This document shows positions 36,071-44,273 of a stretch of 64,000 nucleotides of DNA, in pieces. The translations under genes and the position numbers were made by a program. The notes below the pieces were generated by a model that had not been told where the DNA came from, searched no databases, and saw nothing but the letters and a program-made list of their open reading frames with translations. Every line of letters starts with the position of its first letter. Position 1 is the first letter of the stretch. Source of the stretch: Flavisolibacter nicotianae (lineage in GTDB: Bacteria; Bacteroidota; Bacteroidia; Chitinophagales; Chitinophagaceae); the NCBI RefSeq assembly GCF_003628535.1, contig NZ_RBCI01000016.1, positions 45,564 to 109,563 of the forward strand. The letters are read 5' to 3'.

Positions 36071-36794
36071 CACGTTTTTTTGCCGAAGCAAAGATAGCTT
36101 GAACAGGTGGCCAGCCTGTTGAACAATCCGGGGCATTTATGGTACTTTTCGTGGATTTGCAAGCAGATGAATGACGTTAAAGAATCGCACTGTGCTGTAA
36201 AATTGCCCCGGCGATTTACCCGATGATGTAGTAACATCCAGCCGTGTACTGAACCAAATTACTTTGTTAGCTTTTGTTTCTTATGTAACCAGCGGTAGCG
36301 TACTGATTAGATTTCCGTTGTGTCACTCACTTGTACGTTCTGTAATTCTATGGAGCAATTTGCCTGCAGCCTGCAGTAGCTAAGCCAATATATATGGCCA
36401 AAACATTAGCCACCTTCGGTTGCCCGCAGCAAGCACCGTAAGCCTGTCCTGAGCGAAGTCGAACAAACTCTCATCGCACTTGCGTTCTGCCCCTGTACTT
36501 TTCAGCAAGGGCAGCGTATCATCTACAATCTGTATGAAGATGTAAACTCCCACCACAAATTACCAGCACACTGTGCGGAGCTGCCGTTGAAAGCATGCCG
36601 GTTGAACCAGGATCAAAAACGTACAATACAAAAGTCACCGTTGAATACTGATGTGTTTGAAAAATAGAATTCGAAAACTTTACTCATCAAACATAATCGG
36701 TACGCCTATTGCGACATTCTCTCTCATCCGATCAACCCTCTTCACAGCTTTTTATTCAGTTCTCTTTATTGTTTCATTTTTAAAAACAGGAATT
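36071..36794. other. Long divergent intergenic region
   Basis: No gene is supported between the AraC-type regulator and the alcohol dehydrogenase. Around 36448-36466 it holds CTGTCCTGAGCGAAGTCGAA, a sequence I have seen scattered in many genomes and which resembles half of a REP-like hairpin. There is no second arm here. Both promoters must lie in this stretch. Confidence 0.4.
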
Positions 36795-37955
36795 ATGTTA
36801 GCAATGAATTTTCGCGGGCCCTTTCAGATTAGACCCGATCGAAACAGGCCCATGCCGGAGATCATGCATCCTTATGATGCCATTGTCCGGGTGACCCGTT
36901 CCCTCATCTGTGGTTCGGACCTGCACCTGTATCATGGCTTGGTGCCGGACACCCGTGTGGGCATGACCTTTGGCCATGAGTTTACCGGTGTGGTAGAAGA
37001 GATAGGCTCGGGGGTGCAAAAACTGAAAGTGGGTGACCGGGTACTGGTACCGTTTAACATTGCCTGCGGCAGCTGTCCGTTTTGCAAGCAAGAACTCTAT
37101 GGCAACTGCCACGAGGCAAATTCGGAAGCCACGGCCGTCGGCGGCTTTTTTGGCTATGCCCATACCGGTGGTGGCTATGATGGGGGACAGGCCGAATACG
37201 TTCGGGTGCCCTATGCTGATGTGAGCCCCACAATTATTCCTGCAGGTATGGACGAAGAAAATGCTGTGCTGCTGACCGATGTGGTGCCTACCGGCTACCA
37301 GGCGGCAGAGCAGGGAGGCATTCAAAAAGGCGATACCGTGGTGGTGTTTGGCGCCGGCCCAATTGGGTTGATGACGGCCCGCTTTGCCTGGTTTTTTGGC
37401 GCCGCCAGGGTTATTGTGATTGACGAATTAGACTACCGCCTGGAGTTTGCCCGCAAGTTTGCCTTTGCCGAGGCGTACAACTTCAGGGAAATGAAAGATC
37501 CGGTGGTGTTCTTAAAAAAAGCCACCGATTACTATGGAGCAGACGTGTGTATCGATGCGGTGGGCTGCGAAGCGTCTGGCATGGCTTTGCAAACGATTAC
37601 CGGAAAGGGATTGCTAATGCAGGCAGGCACGGCCACTGCCTTTCACTGGGCTGTGAATTCCGTTAAAAAAGGTGGTATCGTATCGATCATTGGTGTATAC
37701 GGTCCACCCTGGAACCTCGTTCCCCTCGGCAGTATCATGAATAAAGGCATTACCATACGGGGCAACCAGGCCTCGGTAAAACGGCTGCTGCCCAAGCTGA
37801 TCGACCACATCATGAGCGGCCGGATCAATCCAAAGGAAATCATTACGCACCGGTTCCCGTTGGAAGAAGTGTCGGACGCCTACCGCATGTTTTCCAAAAA
37901 GCTGGACAACATCATCAAACCCTTATTAATTCCGCCACGTGCCTACGCGGCTTAA
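36795..37955 (+). CDS. Zinc-dependent alcohol dehydrogenase, formaldehyde-dehydrogenase-like
   Basis: A 386-residue medium-chain dehydrogenase. The catalytic zinc ligands lie in SLICGSDLHLYHG and MTFGHEFTGVVEEIG. The structural zinc site is the four-Cys loop ACGSCPFCKQELYGNC. The cofactor site is VVFGAGPIGLMTARFAWFFG with an acidic residue at the end of the next strand (VIVIDELDYR), which favours NAD. It resembles the glutathione-independent formaldehyde dehydrogenase and sorbitol-dehydrogenase-like branch. The ATG at 36795 follows AGGAATT; the frame is open upstream to 36651, but that part is not family-like. The next gene starts 11 bp downstream. Confidence 0.94.
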   Translation: MLAMNFRGPFQIRPDRNRPMPEIMHPYDAIVRVTRSLICGSDLHLYHGLVPDTRVGMTFGHEFTGVVEEIGSGVQKLKVGDRVLVPFNIACGSCPFCKQELYGNCHEANSEATAVGGFFGYAHTGGGYDGGQAEYVRVPYADVSPTIIPAGMDEENAVLLTDVVPTGYQAAEQGGIQKGDTVVVFGAGPIGLMTARFAWFFGAARVIVIDELDYRLEFARKFAFAEAYNFREMKDPVVFLKKATDYYGADVCIDAVGCEASGMALQTITGKGLLMQAGTATAFHWAVNSVKKGGIVSIIGVYGPPWNLVPLGSIMNKGITIRGNQASVKRLLPKLIDHIMSGRINPKEIITHRFPLEEVSDAYRMFSKKLDNIIKPLLIPPRAYAA

Positions 37956-37966
37956 AACCTTTTTTT

Positions 37967-38509
37967 ATGCAAGAAGTATTAGAAGAAAGAATAGACGAGT
38001 TCCAGGACCGGAAAATTGCGGATCGAAACATGGATGATCGCACCAAAGATATCCCCGGGTGGGGCATGGATGCAGATCCGGAAAATGATCCGACTTATCC
38101 GATGAAGCATTGGACAGGTGCCGACCACGATCGTCTCAATTACGAAAAGGCGCCCCAGCAGCCCATCGACAGGGAGGTCTTTCATTCCATAGAGCGGCCC
38201 GGCGTTACCCGTGTGTTTGGCACTTCTACGCCGCCTGCGGGCCTGAGTGGTGCAGTGCGTCGCTATGCTTATAAGTATAGCGAAGCCACCGCCACGCACT
38301 GGATGACGCTCATCCTGGCCGACCGGATCGATGTTATCCAGGGAAAGATCAATGATTTAAAACACGGTATTCTTCCCAACCCCTGGATCGAAAGGGGCTG
38401 GCGGGCCGAATGGAAGCACAACCGCACGGCTTTTATTGGAAGAATGGCGACAACAGCCTTGCTGATAACGGCCGGCATCATGTTGCTGAACAGAAAAAAC
38501 AGGAAGTAG
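37967..38509 (+). CDS. Hypothetical protein with C-terminal membrane anchor
   Basis: A 180-residue protein: acidic, polar N-terminal half (rich in Asp, Pro and Trp, for example DRTKDIPGWGMDADPENDPT and TYPMKHWTGADHDR), then a conserved-looking block (ERPGVTRVFGTSTPPAGLSG, RRYAYKYSEATATHWMTLIL), and a C-terminal single helix (TALLITAGIMLLNRKNRK) that would anchor it in the membrane. I know no function. It starts 11 bp after the dehydrogenase and is surely co-transcribed. It may be a partner specific to this dehydrogenase in Bacteroidota. Confidence 0.8.
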   Translation: MQEVLEERIDEFQDRKIADRNMDDRTKDIPGWGMDADPENDPTYPMKHWTGADHDRLNYEKAPQQPIDREVFHSIERPGVTRVFGTSTPPAGLSGAVRRYAYKYSEATATHWMTLILADRIDVIQGKINDLKHGILPNPWIERGWRAEWKHNRTAFIGRMATTALLITAGIMLLNRKNRK

Positions 38510-38615
38510 TTTTTAAGAAGAGGGTGGCACTGATGGTATCAACCCGGAAGTTGATAGAAACCGAACACTTTTGGGTTGATACTTCTATTTCTTTATTCGT
38601 CATTGGTCTAAAATC

Positions 38616-39797
38616 ATGAAGCAACAATCAAGAGAAGAGCAGTTTTTCATGTCCACAGAAGAGCCTGAGGATATACAGGTGACCCGAACAACAGACGAAT
38701 TCATTTACGATAACCACGGTAAGCGCTATATCGACTTTAATGCCGGGTGGTGCGTAGGAAATCTGGGCTGGAAGAGAAAAGAAATACAATCAAAAATCAA
38801 CCCTGCAAAAATACCCGACTACATCGCGCCGGGTTACCACTACAAAGGCTGGGCGGACCTTGCTGAATTGCTGGCGTCCATTGCTCCGGGTGAATTGCAA
38901 AAAACTGTTCGTGCCACGGGTGGTACCGAAGCGGTAGAAGCGGCCATGCAGATAGCCATGTTGTACACAGGGAGAGCAAAGTTTCTATCTGTTGAAGGTA
39001 GTTATCACGGCAATTCTATCGGTACGTTAAGTATTGGTGATTCAGAAAACAGGGAGCAGTACAAAAACCTTCTGCCGAATTGTATAAAGATTAAACCCCC
39101 GCTGGATGATAAAGCTGCAGATAGAGTAGAAGCCAGGTTGAAGAAGAAAGACACTGCTGCGCTGATCATGGAGCCGGTCATCTGCAACCTGGGCGTAATG
39201 ATACCCGGGCATGCGTTTATGAAAAGGATAAATGTTTTATGTAAGCGCTATGGAACACTGCTGGTGATGGATGAAGTAGCCTGCGGTTTTGGAAGAACCG
39301 GAAAGCTGTTTGCCTGTGAGCATTTTGACATGGAGCCCGATATTCTTTGCCTCGCCAAAGCCATTACCGGAGGGGCCGTTCCGATGGGCGCCTGTATGAC
39401 GACGGCAAAGATTGCCGACAAAGTGCTGAAGAACGGATTCCAGTTTTATTCTACGTATGGCTGGCATCCTTTGGCAGTGGGAGCCGCCATTGCAAACATT
39501 CGATATTGGATAAAAAACAAGAAAAAAATATTCGGCAACGTCACTGCCTTAAGCCAACGTTTTACGGACCGACTCAGTCAAATGAAATTTAAAAAAGAAG
39601 CTAATGTACGCATCCTCGGTCTCGCTATCGGTATAGACGTGAACGATCCGAAATATGCCGAACGCATTCAGCAAAAAAGCCTGAAGAAGGGACTGCTGTT
39701 TACGACCCAGGAAAACACACTCACTCTTTTTCCACCACTGACCATGAGACAAACAATCGCAGAAGAAGGATTGGATATATTGGAAAGTTGTTTATAG
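38616..39797 (+). CDS. Class-III pyridoxal-phosphate aminotransferase
   Basis: A 393-residue enzyme of the omega-aminotransferase type. Visible are the N-terminal strand KRYIDFNAGWCVGNLGWKRK, the cofactor-binding ATGGTEAVEAAMQIAMLYTG, the aspartate in LLVMDEVACGFGRTGKLFAC and the Schiff-base lysine in DILCLAKAITGGAVPMGACM. A C-terminal EENTLTLFPPLTMRQ is typical of the family. Length is on the short side but complete. Substrate cannot be told; ornithine, acetylornithine or beta-alanine-type amines are possible. It is 107 bp downstream of the membrane-anchored partner of the dehydrogenase and may belong to the same set. Confidence 0.93.
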   Translation: MKQQSREEQFFMSTEEPEDIQVTRTTDEFIYDNHGKRYIDFNAGWCVGNLGWKRKEIQSKINPAKIPDYIAPGYHYKGWADLAELLASIAPGELQKTVRATGGTEAVEAAMQIAMLYTGRAKFLSVEGSYHGNSIGTLSIGDSENREQYKNLLPNCIKIKPPLDDKAADRVEARLKKKDTAALIMEPVICNLGVMIPGHAFMKRINVLCKRYGTLLVMDEVACGFGRTGKLFACEHFDMEPDILCLAKAITGGAVPMGACMTTAKIADKVLKNGFQFYSTYGWHPLAVGAAIANIRYWIKNKKKIFGNVTALSQRFTDRLSQMKFKKEANVRILGLAIGIDVNDPKYAERIQQKSLKKGLLFTTQENTLTLFPPLTMRQTIAEEGLDILESCL

Positions 39798-39999
39798 AAA
39801 ACGACTAAAGTATGTTTTAATAAGCATTTTCCAATGAAAATTAGAGTGATCAAATATGTGTATATGGAGAAATGAAAAGCGTTGCTGCATCTGTTTTTTA
39901 CATCAAAGCCCAATGAAATAATAGTTATCTAACTCCGGGGTTTATGCCGTACCTTAACAAAGAAAGACAGCACCCAGTTATTTAACATGTATTGCACGC

Positions 40000-40761
40000 A
40001 TGAAAAACGACAGTTTCCTCAGGTATAAAAGAAGGAGCAGGTGGATCTTGTTATTGGGTATTTTATTGGTAGTGGTTTCCCCCTTTTTTTTGATTCAGCC
40101 TGCAGTCTTACACTTTTTTTCCGGGCAAGGTGATATTGGTAATTCAATTGGGGGGATAACAGGTCCCTTTGTGGGACTGATCGGTGCTATTCTGGTGTAT
40201 CTCTCTTTCGAGCAGCAGATTGAAGCAAACCAGACCCAGCGGAAGGCGCTGCGCAATGAGATTATACAAAATCAGATCAAAAGTGAATATGAGACCCTGG
40301 ATAAACACCTCACGGAAATAAAAGACGAGTTCTATAAATTAAAATATCGAAGAGGTTTGCTGGCGATCCAACTAAATCACCCCCATAAGGACAGCATACT
40401 GGAGGGTGGAGATGCCATGGAGGCTTATTCTCATGATATCAAGAATTATGGCGACGAGATTTATCTGGACACTATCGAATTTGAATACGGTGTGCGGTAT
40501 TTTTTTCTGCTCATCAACACATTCCACGAGCAACTTACCATGTCCATTGTACCTCAACAACAAAAATTCTATCTCGCAAAAAAATTTCTATACTTCTATG
40601 AGTCCAAAATCAAGTGGCAAATGCAATTACTGGACCGGCAAAAGTTAGGATCGGAAGAGAATAGCGGGCTATTCTCCATGATTCATCAGGAAGCGCTTGG
40701 AATCATGAAAAAGACAGAGGATATGTATGCATTGTACCTGGTGGAACCAATCATTAGATAA
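40000..40761 (+). CDS. AbiC-like membrane protein (putative phage abortive infection)
   Basis: A 253-residue protein with two N-terminal membrane helices (WILLLGILLVVVSPFFLIQP and GGITGPFVGLIGAILVYLSF), the latter preceded by the family-like GQGDIGNSIGG. A coiled-coil-like helix follows (EQQIEANQTQRKALRNEIIQ), then a long helical cytosolic domain (HLTEIKDEFYKLKYRRGLLA to the end). This order matches the putative AbiC family (Pfam putAbiC), linked to abortive infection in some systems. The link is by architecture only; defence function is unproven here. Flanking genes are metabolic and decayed. Codon use is more A/T-rich than its neighbours, in line with transfer. Confidence 0.65.
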   Translation: MKNDSFLRYKRRSRWILLLGILLVVVSPFFLIQPAVLHFFSGQGDIGNSIGGITGPFVGLIGAILVYLSFEQQIEANQTQRKALRNEIIQNQIKSEYETLDKHLTEIKDEFYKLKYRRGLLAIQLNHPHKDSILEGGDAMEAYSHDIKNYGDEIYLDTIEFEYGVRYFFLLINTFHEQLTMSIVPQQQKFYLAKKFLYFYESKIKWQMQLLDRQKLGSEENSGLFSMIHQEALGIMKKTEDMYALYLVEPIIR

Positions 40762-41109
40762 ATGTTTAAGTTGGTCATTTTACCCATTACCTGTAATAGT
40801 TTGAATAATTTCCAGAAGCCTGCAATTGATATTGCTTACCAAACAGTAGCAGAAGGCATGGATGAAAAGATGGTCTTTACCACTCCTACGGACCGTGTTG
40901 CCGTGGGGGCTCATTATCGAGGTAACCCTGTAGATATCAATGAAGGTCATCGGAACTACAAGAAGAGGAAGGAAAGAAATAGCCTCTTATTCTAATGCCT
41001 TTTTAAAGGCCTATTAATAGACACTAAAGTAGGAAATTTATCCTGCGAAAAGGAGAAGAAACAATAAAGATGTCAGGGTAAGAGTATAGTTGAATGTTGA
41101 ATGGTTCTT
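40762..41109. other. Stretch downstream of AbiC-like gene; left copy of duplicated upstream region
   Basis: An open frame of 77 codons starts directly at 40762 but does not look like a known protein. From about 40990 the sequence is a diverged copy of the region at about 41975-42096, upstream of the intact TMEM175-type gene. A short perfect palindrome GCCTTTTTAAAGGC is at 40997-41010. Confidence 0.45.
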
Positions 41110-41298
41110 ATGCACAATCATCAACCAATGGATCGGCTCGAATATTTTAGCGATGCTGTTTTGGCAATAGCGGCAACACTTCTTGTTATCGAACTTCCGA
41201 ATCCGAAACCGAAACAGGCTTGCTGCAGGCCATCGTCAAACAATGGCCTGCTTATTGTGCCTTCTACTATTATGCAACAGGCAAAATCTATTTTGTAA
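41110..41298 (+). pseudogene. Truncated copy of TMEM175-type (DUF1211) channel gene
   Basis: From ATG 41110 the frame reads MHNHQPMDRLEYFSDAVLAI and AATLLVIELPNP, almost the same as the intact gene at 42097, which has MHNHRPTDRLEYFSDAVLAI. One base is then missing relative to the intact copy (near 41207), which shifts the frame. The DNA stays alike until about 41256 (ATGGCCTGCTTAT), where the two diverge completely. The 5' flank is duplicated as well. It is a remnant of a roughly 300-bp direct duplication. Confidence 0.9.
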
Positions 41299-41506
41299 AA
41301 GTCAATGTTTATTCTTTAAAAAAAGATACGTTGATATGGGGTTGGTATTACTTCTGCAGTCAACCCCGACAATGATAACTACTTGTAAAGCTCCGTTATT
41401 CAAACTGTAACCAACTGAATGAAAAAAGAAGGGTTGCTAAACATAGCTTCCCTGATCAGGTATCGCATTTCTTTATATTTTTTATTAATCATTAATACCA
41501 GGTTTT

Positions 41507-41770
41507 ATGAAAAAGATTCTAGCTATCGTAGTGATCTTAATCGGAATTTCTTTGACCTCTGAGGCCCAGCAACATAAGGAGAGTTCAGTAACCCAACACC
41601 AGGCTAAAAGCAACAGCTCGCAAAAAGGCCATGGGAATGATAAAGAATCAACAGATAAGGTAGGCCCCAAAGGCCAGAAAATTTATATTACAGACGTCCG
41701 CTATTACTGGGTAGATAAAAACGGGAACAGGCATTATGTAGAAGAGGTTGAATTAAAACCCAAACAATAA
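41507..41770 (+). CDS. Small exported protein, 87 residues
   Basis: A signal peptide (MKKILAIVVILIGISLTSEA, predicted cleavage before QQHKES) is followed by a polar, His/Ser/Lys-rich stretch and a short C-terminal block KIYITDVRYYWVDKNGNRHY with VEEVELKPKQ, a beta-hairpin-like motif seen in small secreted Bacteroidota proteins. No cysteine, so it is not a lipoprotein. It lies between the two halves of the duplicated TMEM175-type region. Function unknown. Confidence 0.75.
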   Translation: MKKILAIVVILIGISLTSEAQQHKESSVTQHQAKSNSSQKGHGNDKESTDKVGPKGQKIYITDVRYYWVDKNGNRHYVEEVELKPKQ

Positions 41771-42096
41771 GTTTCTACGTACCACATAAATTCAGTGGTC
41801 GAAATTTTGCCCAATAACCAGGTAAAGCTTTACCCGGATGCAACAATGAATAGTTGAAAGAGACAGGAAGATGGCAAAAATAATTGAGTTTTTGTGCAGG
41901 AGTTTTATGTAGATGAAGAGAACTACCTGTGGGTGGTGAACCCGGTCTGCCCTCATGAACTACTATTGTTGCTTTTTCTAATGCCCTATTATAGCATAAT
42001 TGAAAGAGTGTAAAGCGGGAAAATTATCCTATGGAAAGGAGAAGATTCAATGAAAATGTCAGAGGTAAGAATTTAGTTGAATGTTGAAAGGTTCTT
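41771..42096. other. Right copy of duplicated region upstream of TMEM175-type gene
   Basis: From about 41975 this stretch is similar to 40990-41109 (for example TTGAATGTTGAA directly before the ATG region in both). No gene is seen. Confidence 0.5.
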
Positions 42097-42732
42097 ATGC
42101 ACAATCATCGACCAACGGATCGGCTCGAATATTTTAGCGATGCTGTTTTGGCTATAGCGGCAACACTGCTTGTTATCGAACTTCCGAAACCCGAAACCGA
42201 AACAGGCTTGCTGCAGGCCATCGTCAAACAATGGCCTGCTTATGCTGCATTCGCTGCATCTTTCCTGTTTATCTGTATTGCCTGGTCCAACCATCACAAT
42301 ATGTTTATTTACATAAGGCAGACAGATCAGTATCTGCTTATACTGAATATTTTGTTTTTGATGTTTGTTACACTTCAATCTTTTACCACCGGGTTATTGG
42401 CACGTCATGTAGGCAAACCTGACGAACGAACGGCGGCATTGATCTATCATGCGACATTGGTGTTGATGACGTTGTTCTACAATTGTACCTGGTGGTACGC
42501 AATTAGAACGGATGGAATTTTGAAAGAACCTACAGATAAGAGGCTCATCCGTTTTCTTACAAAGGAATATGCAATTGCCCCTGTGCTGCACCTGGCTGCC
42601 TTAATCATATGTTTGTGGAGCGTATCTTTAAGTATTATACCTATTTTGTTGTTATATGTCTATTTTGCCTTACCTCGGATTAGTGAACTAAGAGTAAAGA
42701 AGTATCCCCTGCGGCGAAAAACCTCTTGTTGA
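42097..42732 (+). CDS. TMEM175 / DUF1211 family potassium-channel-like protein
   Basis: A 211-residue membrane protein of the TMEM175 family (DUF1211), whose bacterial members can form tetrameric potassium channels. The signature is RLEYFSDAVLAIAATLLVIE (usual form RxxxFSDAVxAI). Six hydrophobic helices can be traced, with the second at AYAAFAASFLFICIAWSNHH and the third at YLLILNILFLMFVTLQSFTT. Length is normal. A truncated copy of its 5' end lies 1 kb upstream. Selectivity is not readable from the sequence. Confidence 0.9.
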   Translation: MHNHRPTDRLEYFSDAVLAIAATLLVIELPKPETETGLLQAIVKQWPAYAAFAASFLFICIAWSNHHNMFIYIRQTDQYLLILNILFLMFVTLQSFTTGLLARHVGKPDERTAALIYHATLVLMTLFYNCTWWYAIRTDGILKEPTDKRLIRFLTKEYAIAPVLHLAALIICLWSVSLSIIPILLLYVYFALPRISELRVKKYPLRRKTSC

Positions 42733-42753
42733 TGTAAAATAAATATCTCTTGG

Positions 42754-43083
42754 TTATTTTTTTAGGAGTGAGGAAACAGTTCTTCGATTTGATTGGATAA
42801 GTAGCCGCCACTGGCTGAAAGATTTTGATACCTCTGCCTTCGGCAAACAAAGCCGGAGAAGAAAAAGGAAGGGTCCTGCCATCAGCAAAGCCAGATCTTT
42901 TGGTGTTCTTTTGCTCCCTGCGCCAGTCCCTGCTTTGTCATTTGTAAAAATTACCTTTGCTAATATTATACTTTCCGCAGAAATCGATGGTACTGATTTG
43001 CCTTGATTAAACTCTTTGAGCAGCTCATGGATCTGGCGAATGTTGAGTAGAATGCTTAAAGACTTGTTTGCAATTGATTCCAT
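42754..43083 (-). CDS. Hypothetical protein, 109 residues
   Basis: An ATG at 43083 opens a frame that starts like a small helical protein (SLSILLNIRQIHELLKEFNQ) and goes on with a hydrophobic run (LALLMAGPFLFLLRLCLP). I recognise no family, and the sequence after about residue 50 looks less protein-like. The flanks are decayed and repeat-rich. It could be a remnant or a chance frame. Confidence 0.3.
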   Translation of the reverse strand: MESIANKSLSILLNIRQIHELLKEFNQGKSVPSISAESIILAKVIFTNDKAGTGAGSKRTPKDLALLMAGPFLFLLRLCLPKAEVSKSFSQWRLLIQSNRRTVSSLLKK

Positions 43084-43304
43084 CCGATTATGATTTAAAC
43101 AAAGCTACCAGAGCAGAATTTAAGAAGCAAGGTGTACTTGGCCGGTGGGATTCGTAAAAAGAGGAAAAATTTGATTAAGAATAGTCAAGGATAGGAACCT
43201 ATTTTAGAAGTATTTTAAATAAAACTACCCCGGCTAAGTAGTAAATAGCAAGACCTGTAGTAAAGTATCGACATCTTATCAAACACCCGCTTAGTGGAAG
43301 TTTT

Positions 43305-43409
43305 GCAACTGAATCTTCGACTCGCCGAAGATTCAGTTGCTCGATTCTGCCAATGGCGCAAATGGATTAAAGGACGAATATAGCCGGTGCAAATACTCAA
43401 TCTCTTCCC
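43305..43409 (+). repeat. Dispersed palindromic repeat, copy 2, with 15-bp perfect hairpin
   Basis: GCAACTGAATCTTCG at 43305-43319 pairs perfectly with 43326-43340 over a 6-nt loop. The conserved tail GCTCGATTCTGCCAATGG follows at 43339-43356. A second conserved block, ACTCAATCTCTTCCC, lies at 43395-43409. The hairpin sequence differs from the ACCTACGA type of copy 1 while the tail is kept. Confidence 0.8.
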
Positions 43410-43594
43410 AGAGAAAATGATGAATATACTGGCTTAGATCGCATGGTTTGACATCCTTGGGACTTTCCGCGCAACTGAGGGATTTATTTAAAAGTTTGCG
43501 TTGTCAGTGTTGATGCATTGCGTTTTTACAACTCACCAATCACTAATGTGCGAACAACCTATTTTGTATTCACAGGGCAGAATATTGCATTTGT

Positions 43595-43692
43595 ACCAAC
43601 GATACAACGTAGATTAGCTTTCTCAATTCTGCCAAAGTGGCTTATTCATAATAGAGAAGTAGTTCGCAATTGTTATTGCTCAAACTCTTGCC
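43595..43692 (+). repeat. Dispersed palindromic repeat, copy 3, degenerate hairpin
   Basis: A degenerate hairpin, ACCAACGATACAACGTAGAT, is followed by CTTTCTCAATTCTGCCA (43618-43634) and then CTCAAACTCTTGCC (43679-43692). The region before it, CAGAATATTGCATTTGTACC, also matches the bases before copy 1 (CAGAATATTGCGCTTGAACC), so the repeat extends some 20 bp to the left. Confidence 0.75.
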
Positions 43693-43859
43693 AGGTCTGT
43701 AATAGTTTGCTGATTTTAAACTAACTAGATTCGATAATGTCGTCAGATCTTCTAATAGCTGAATCGACTTCCGTCTCGCTCTCCACTTGACCTGGACGCA
43801 GAGCAAAAGATAAGGTTGGGCAATGTATGAGCAAGTAAAGCAGTCAATCATTACCGATA

Positions 43860-44140
43860 CTTTATGGTGTATGAGCGTAGGTCGTGGATGGTGCGTACCG
43901 GCTGGAAGATTTTTTAATATCATAAAAGAAACATTCTCCTTGGATCTTAAAAATTTTTGTTCGAACTCTTTCCCTCAGTTTAAACTTCTCTATACGGTTG
44001 CTTAAGACAGTAGTGGAAATCTGGTCAAAGCTAAGGATGCATATAAGATGCATGATTACGTTCGTCCAGTTTGTAATAGTGATTTGGTACTTTGGAAATG
44101 GCCACACAGGAAAAGGTTCAAAGAGGCAACATTTCGCATA
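43860..44140 (-). pseudogene. Remnant resembling an HxlR-type winged-helix regulator
   Basis: Reading the minus strand, CLFEPFPVWPFPKYQITI is followed by SFDQISTTVLSNRIEKFKLR and ERVRTKIFK, which loosely match the HTH and wing start of HxlR proteins (usual form ISTxxLSxRLKxLExxGIIxR). Further on, coding-like sequence appears in another frame. If real it is frameshifted and truncated. The match is by eye and weak. Confidence 0.25.
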
Positions 44141-44273
44141 CAAAGCAGGAGTGTTGTTATCGGGGTGATTGCCGGGCTATCCCTTTTCCTGACCTTACTC
44201 AGACAATGAGATGTCCTCTGTCATTGGTTGCAAGTTGCTGGAGATGGTATCTTCATTGGTTCAACCGAAGGCG

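Larger units (their letters stand above)
43084..44273. other. Repeat-rich, gene-poor stretch
   Basis: No intact gene is seen. The stretch holds two copies of the palindromic dispersed repeat (43305-43409 and 43595-43692) and a minus-strand remnant that resembles a winged-helix regulator (43860-44140). Confidence 0.6.

Noticed and set aside
36448..36470. REP-like sequence CTGTCCTGAGCGAAGTCGAA
   Set aside because: It resembles half of a common hairpin repeat, but there is only one arm and no second copy in the window, so no element is called.
40762..40995. 77-codon frame directly after the AbiC-like gene
   Set aside because: It begins right after the stop, but its sequence is not protein-like beyond the first residues and no family is recognised.
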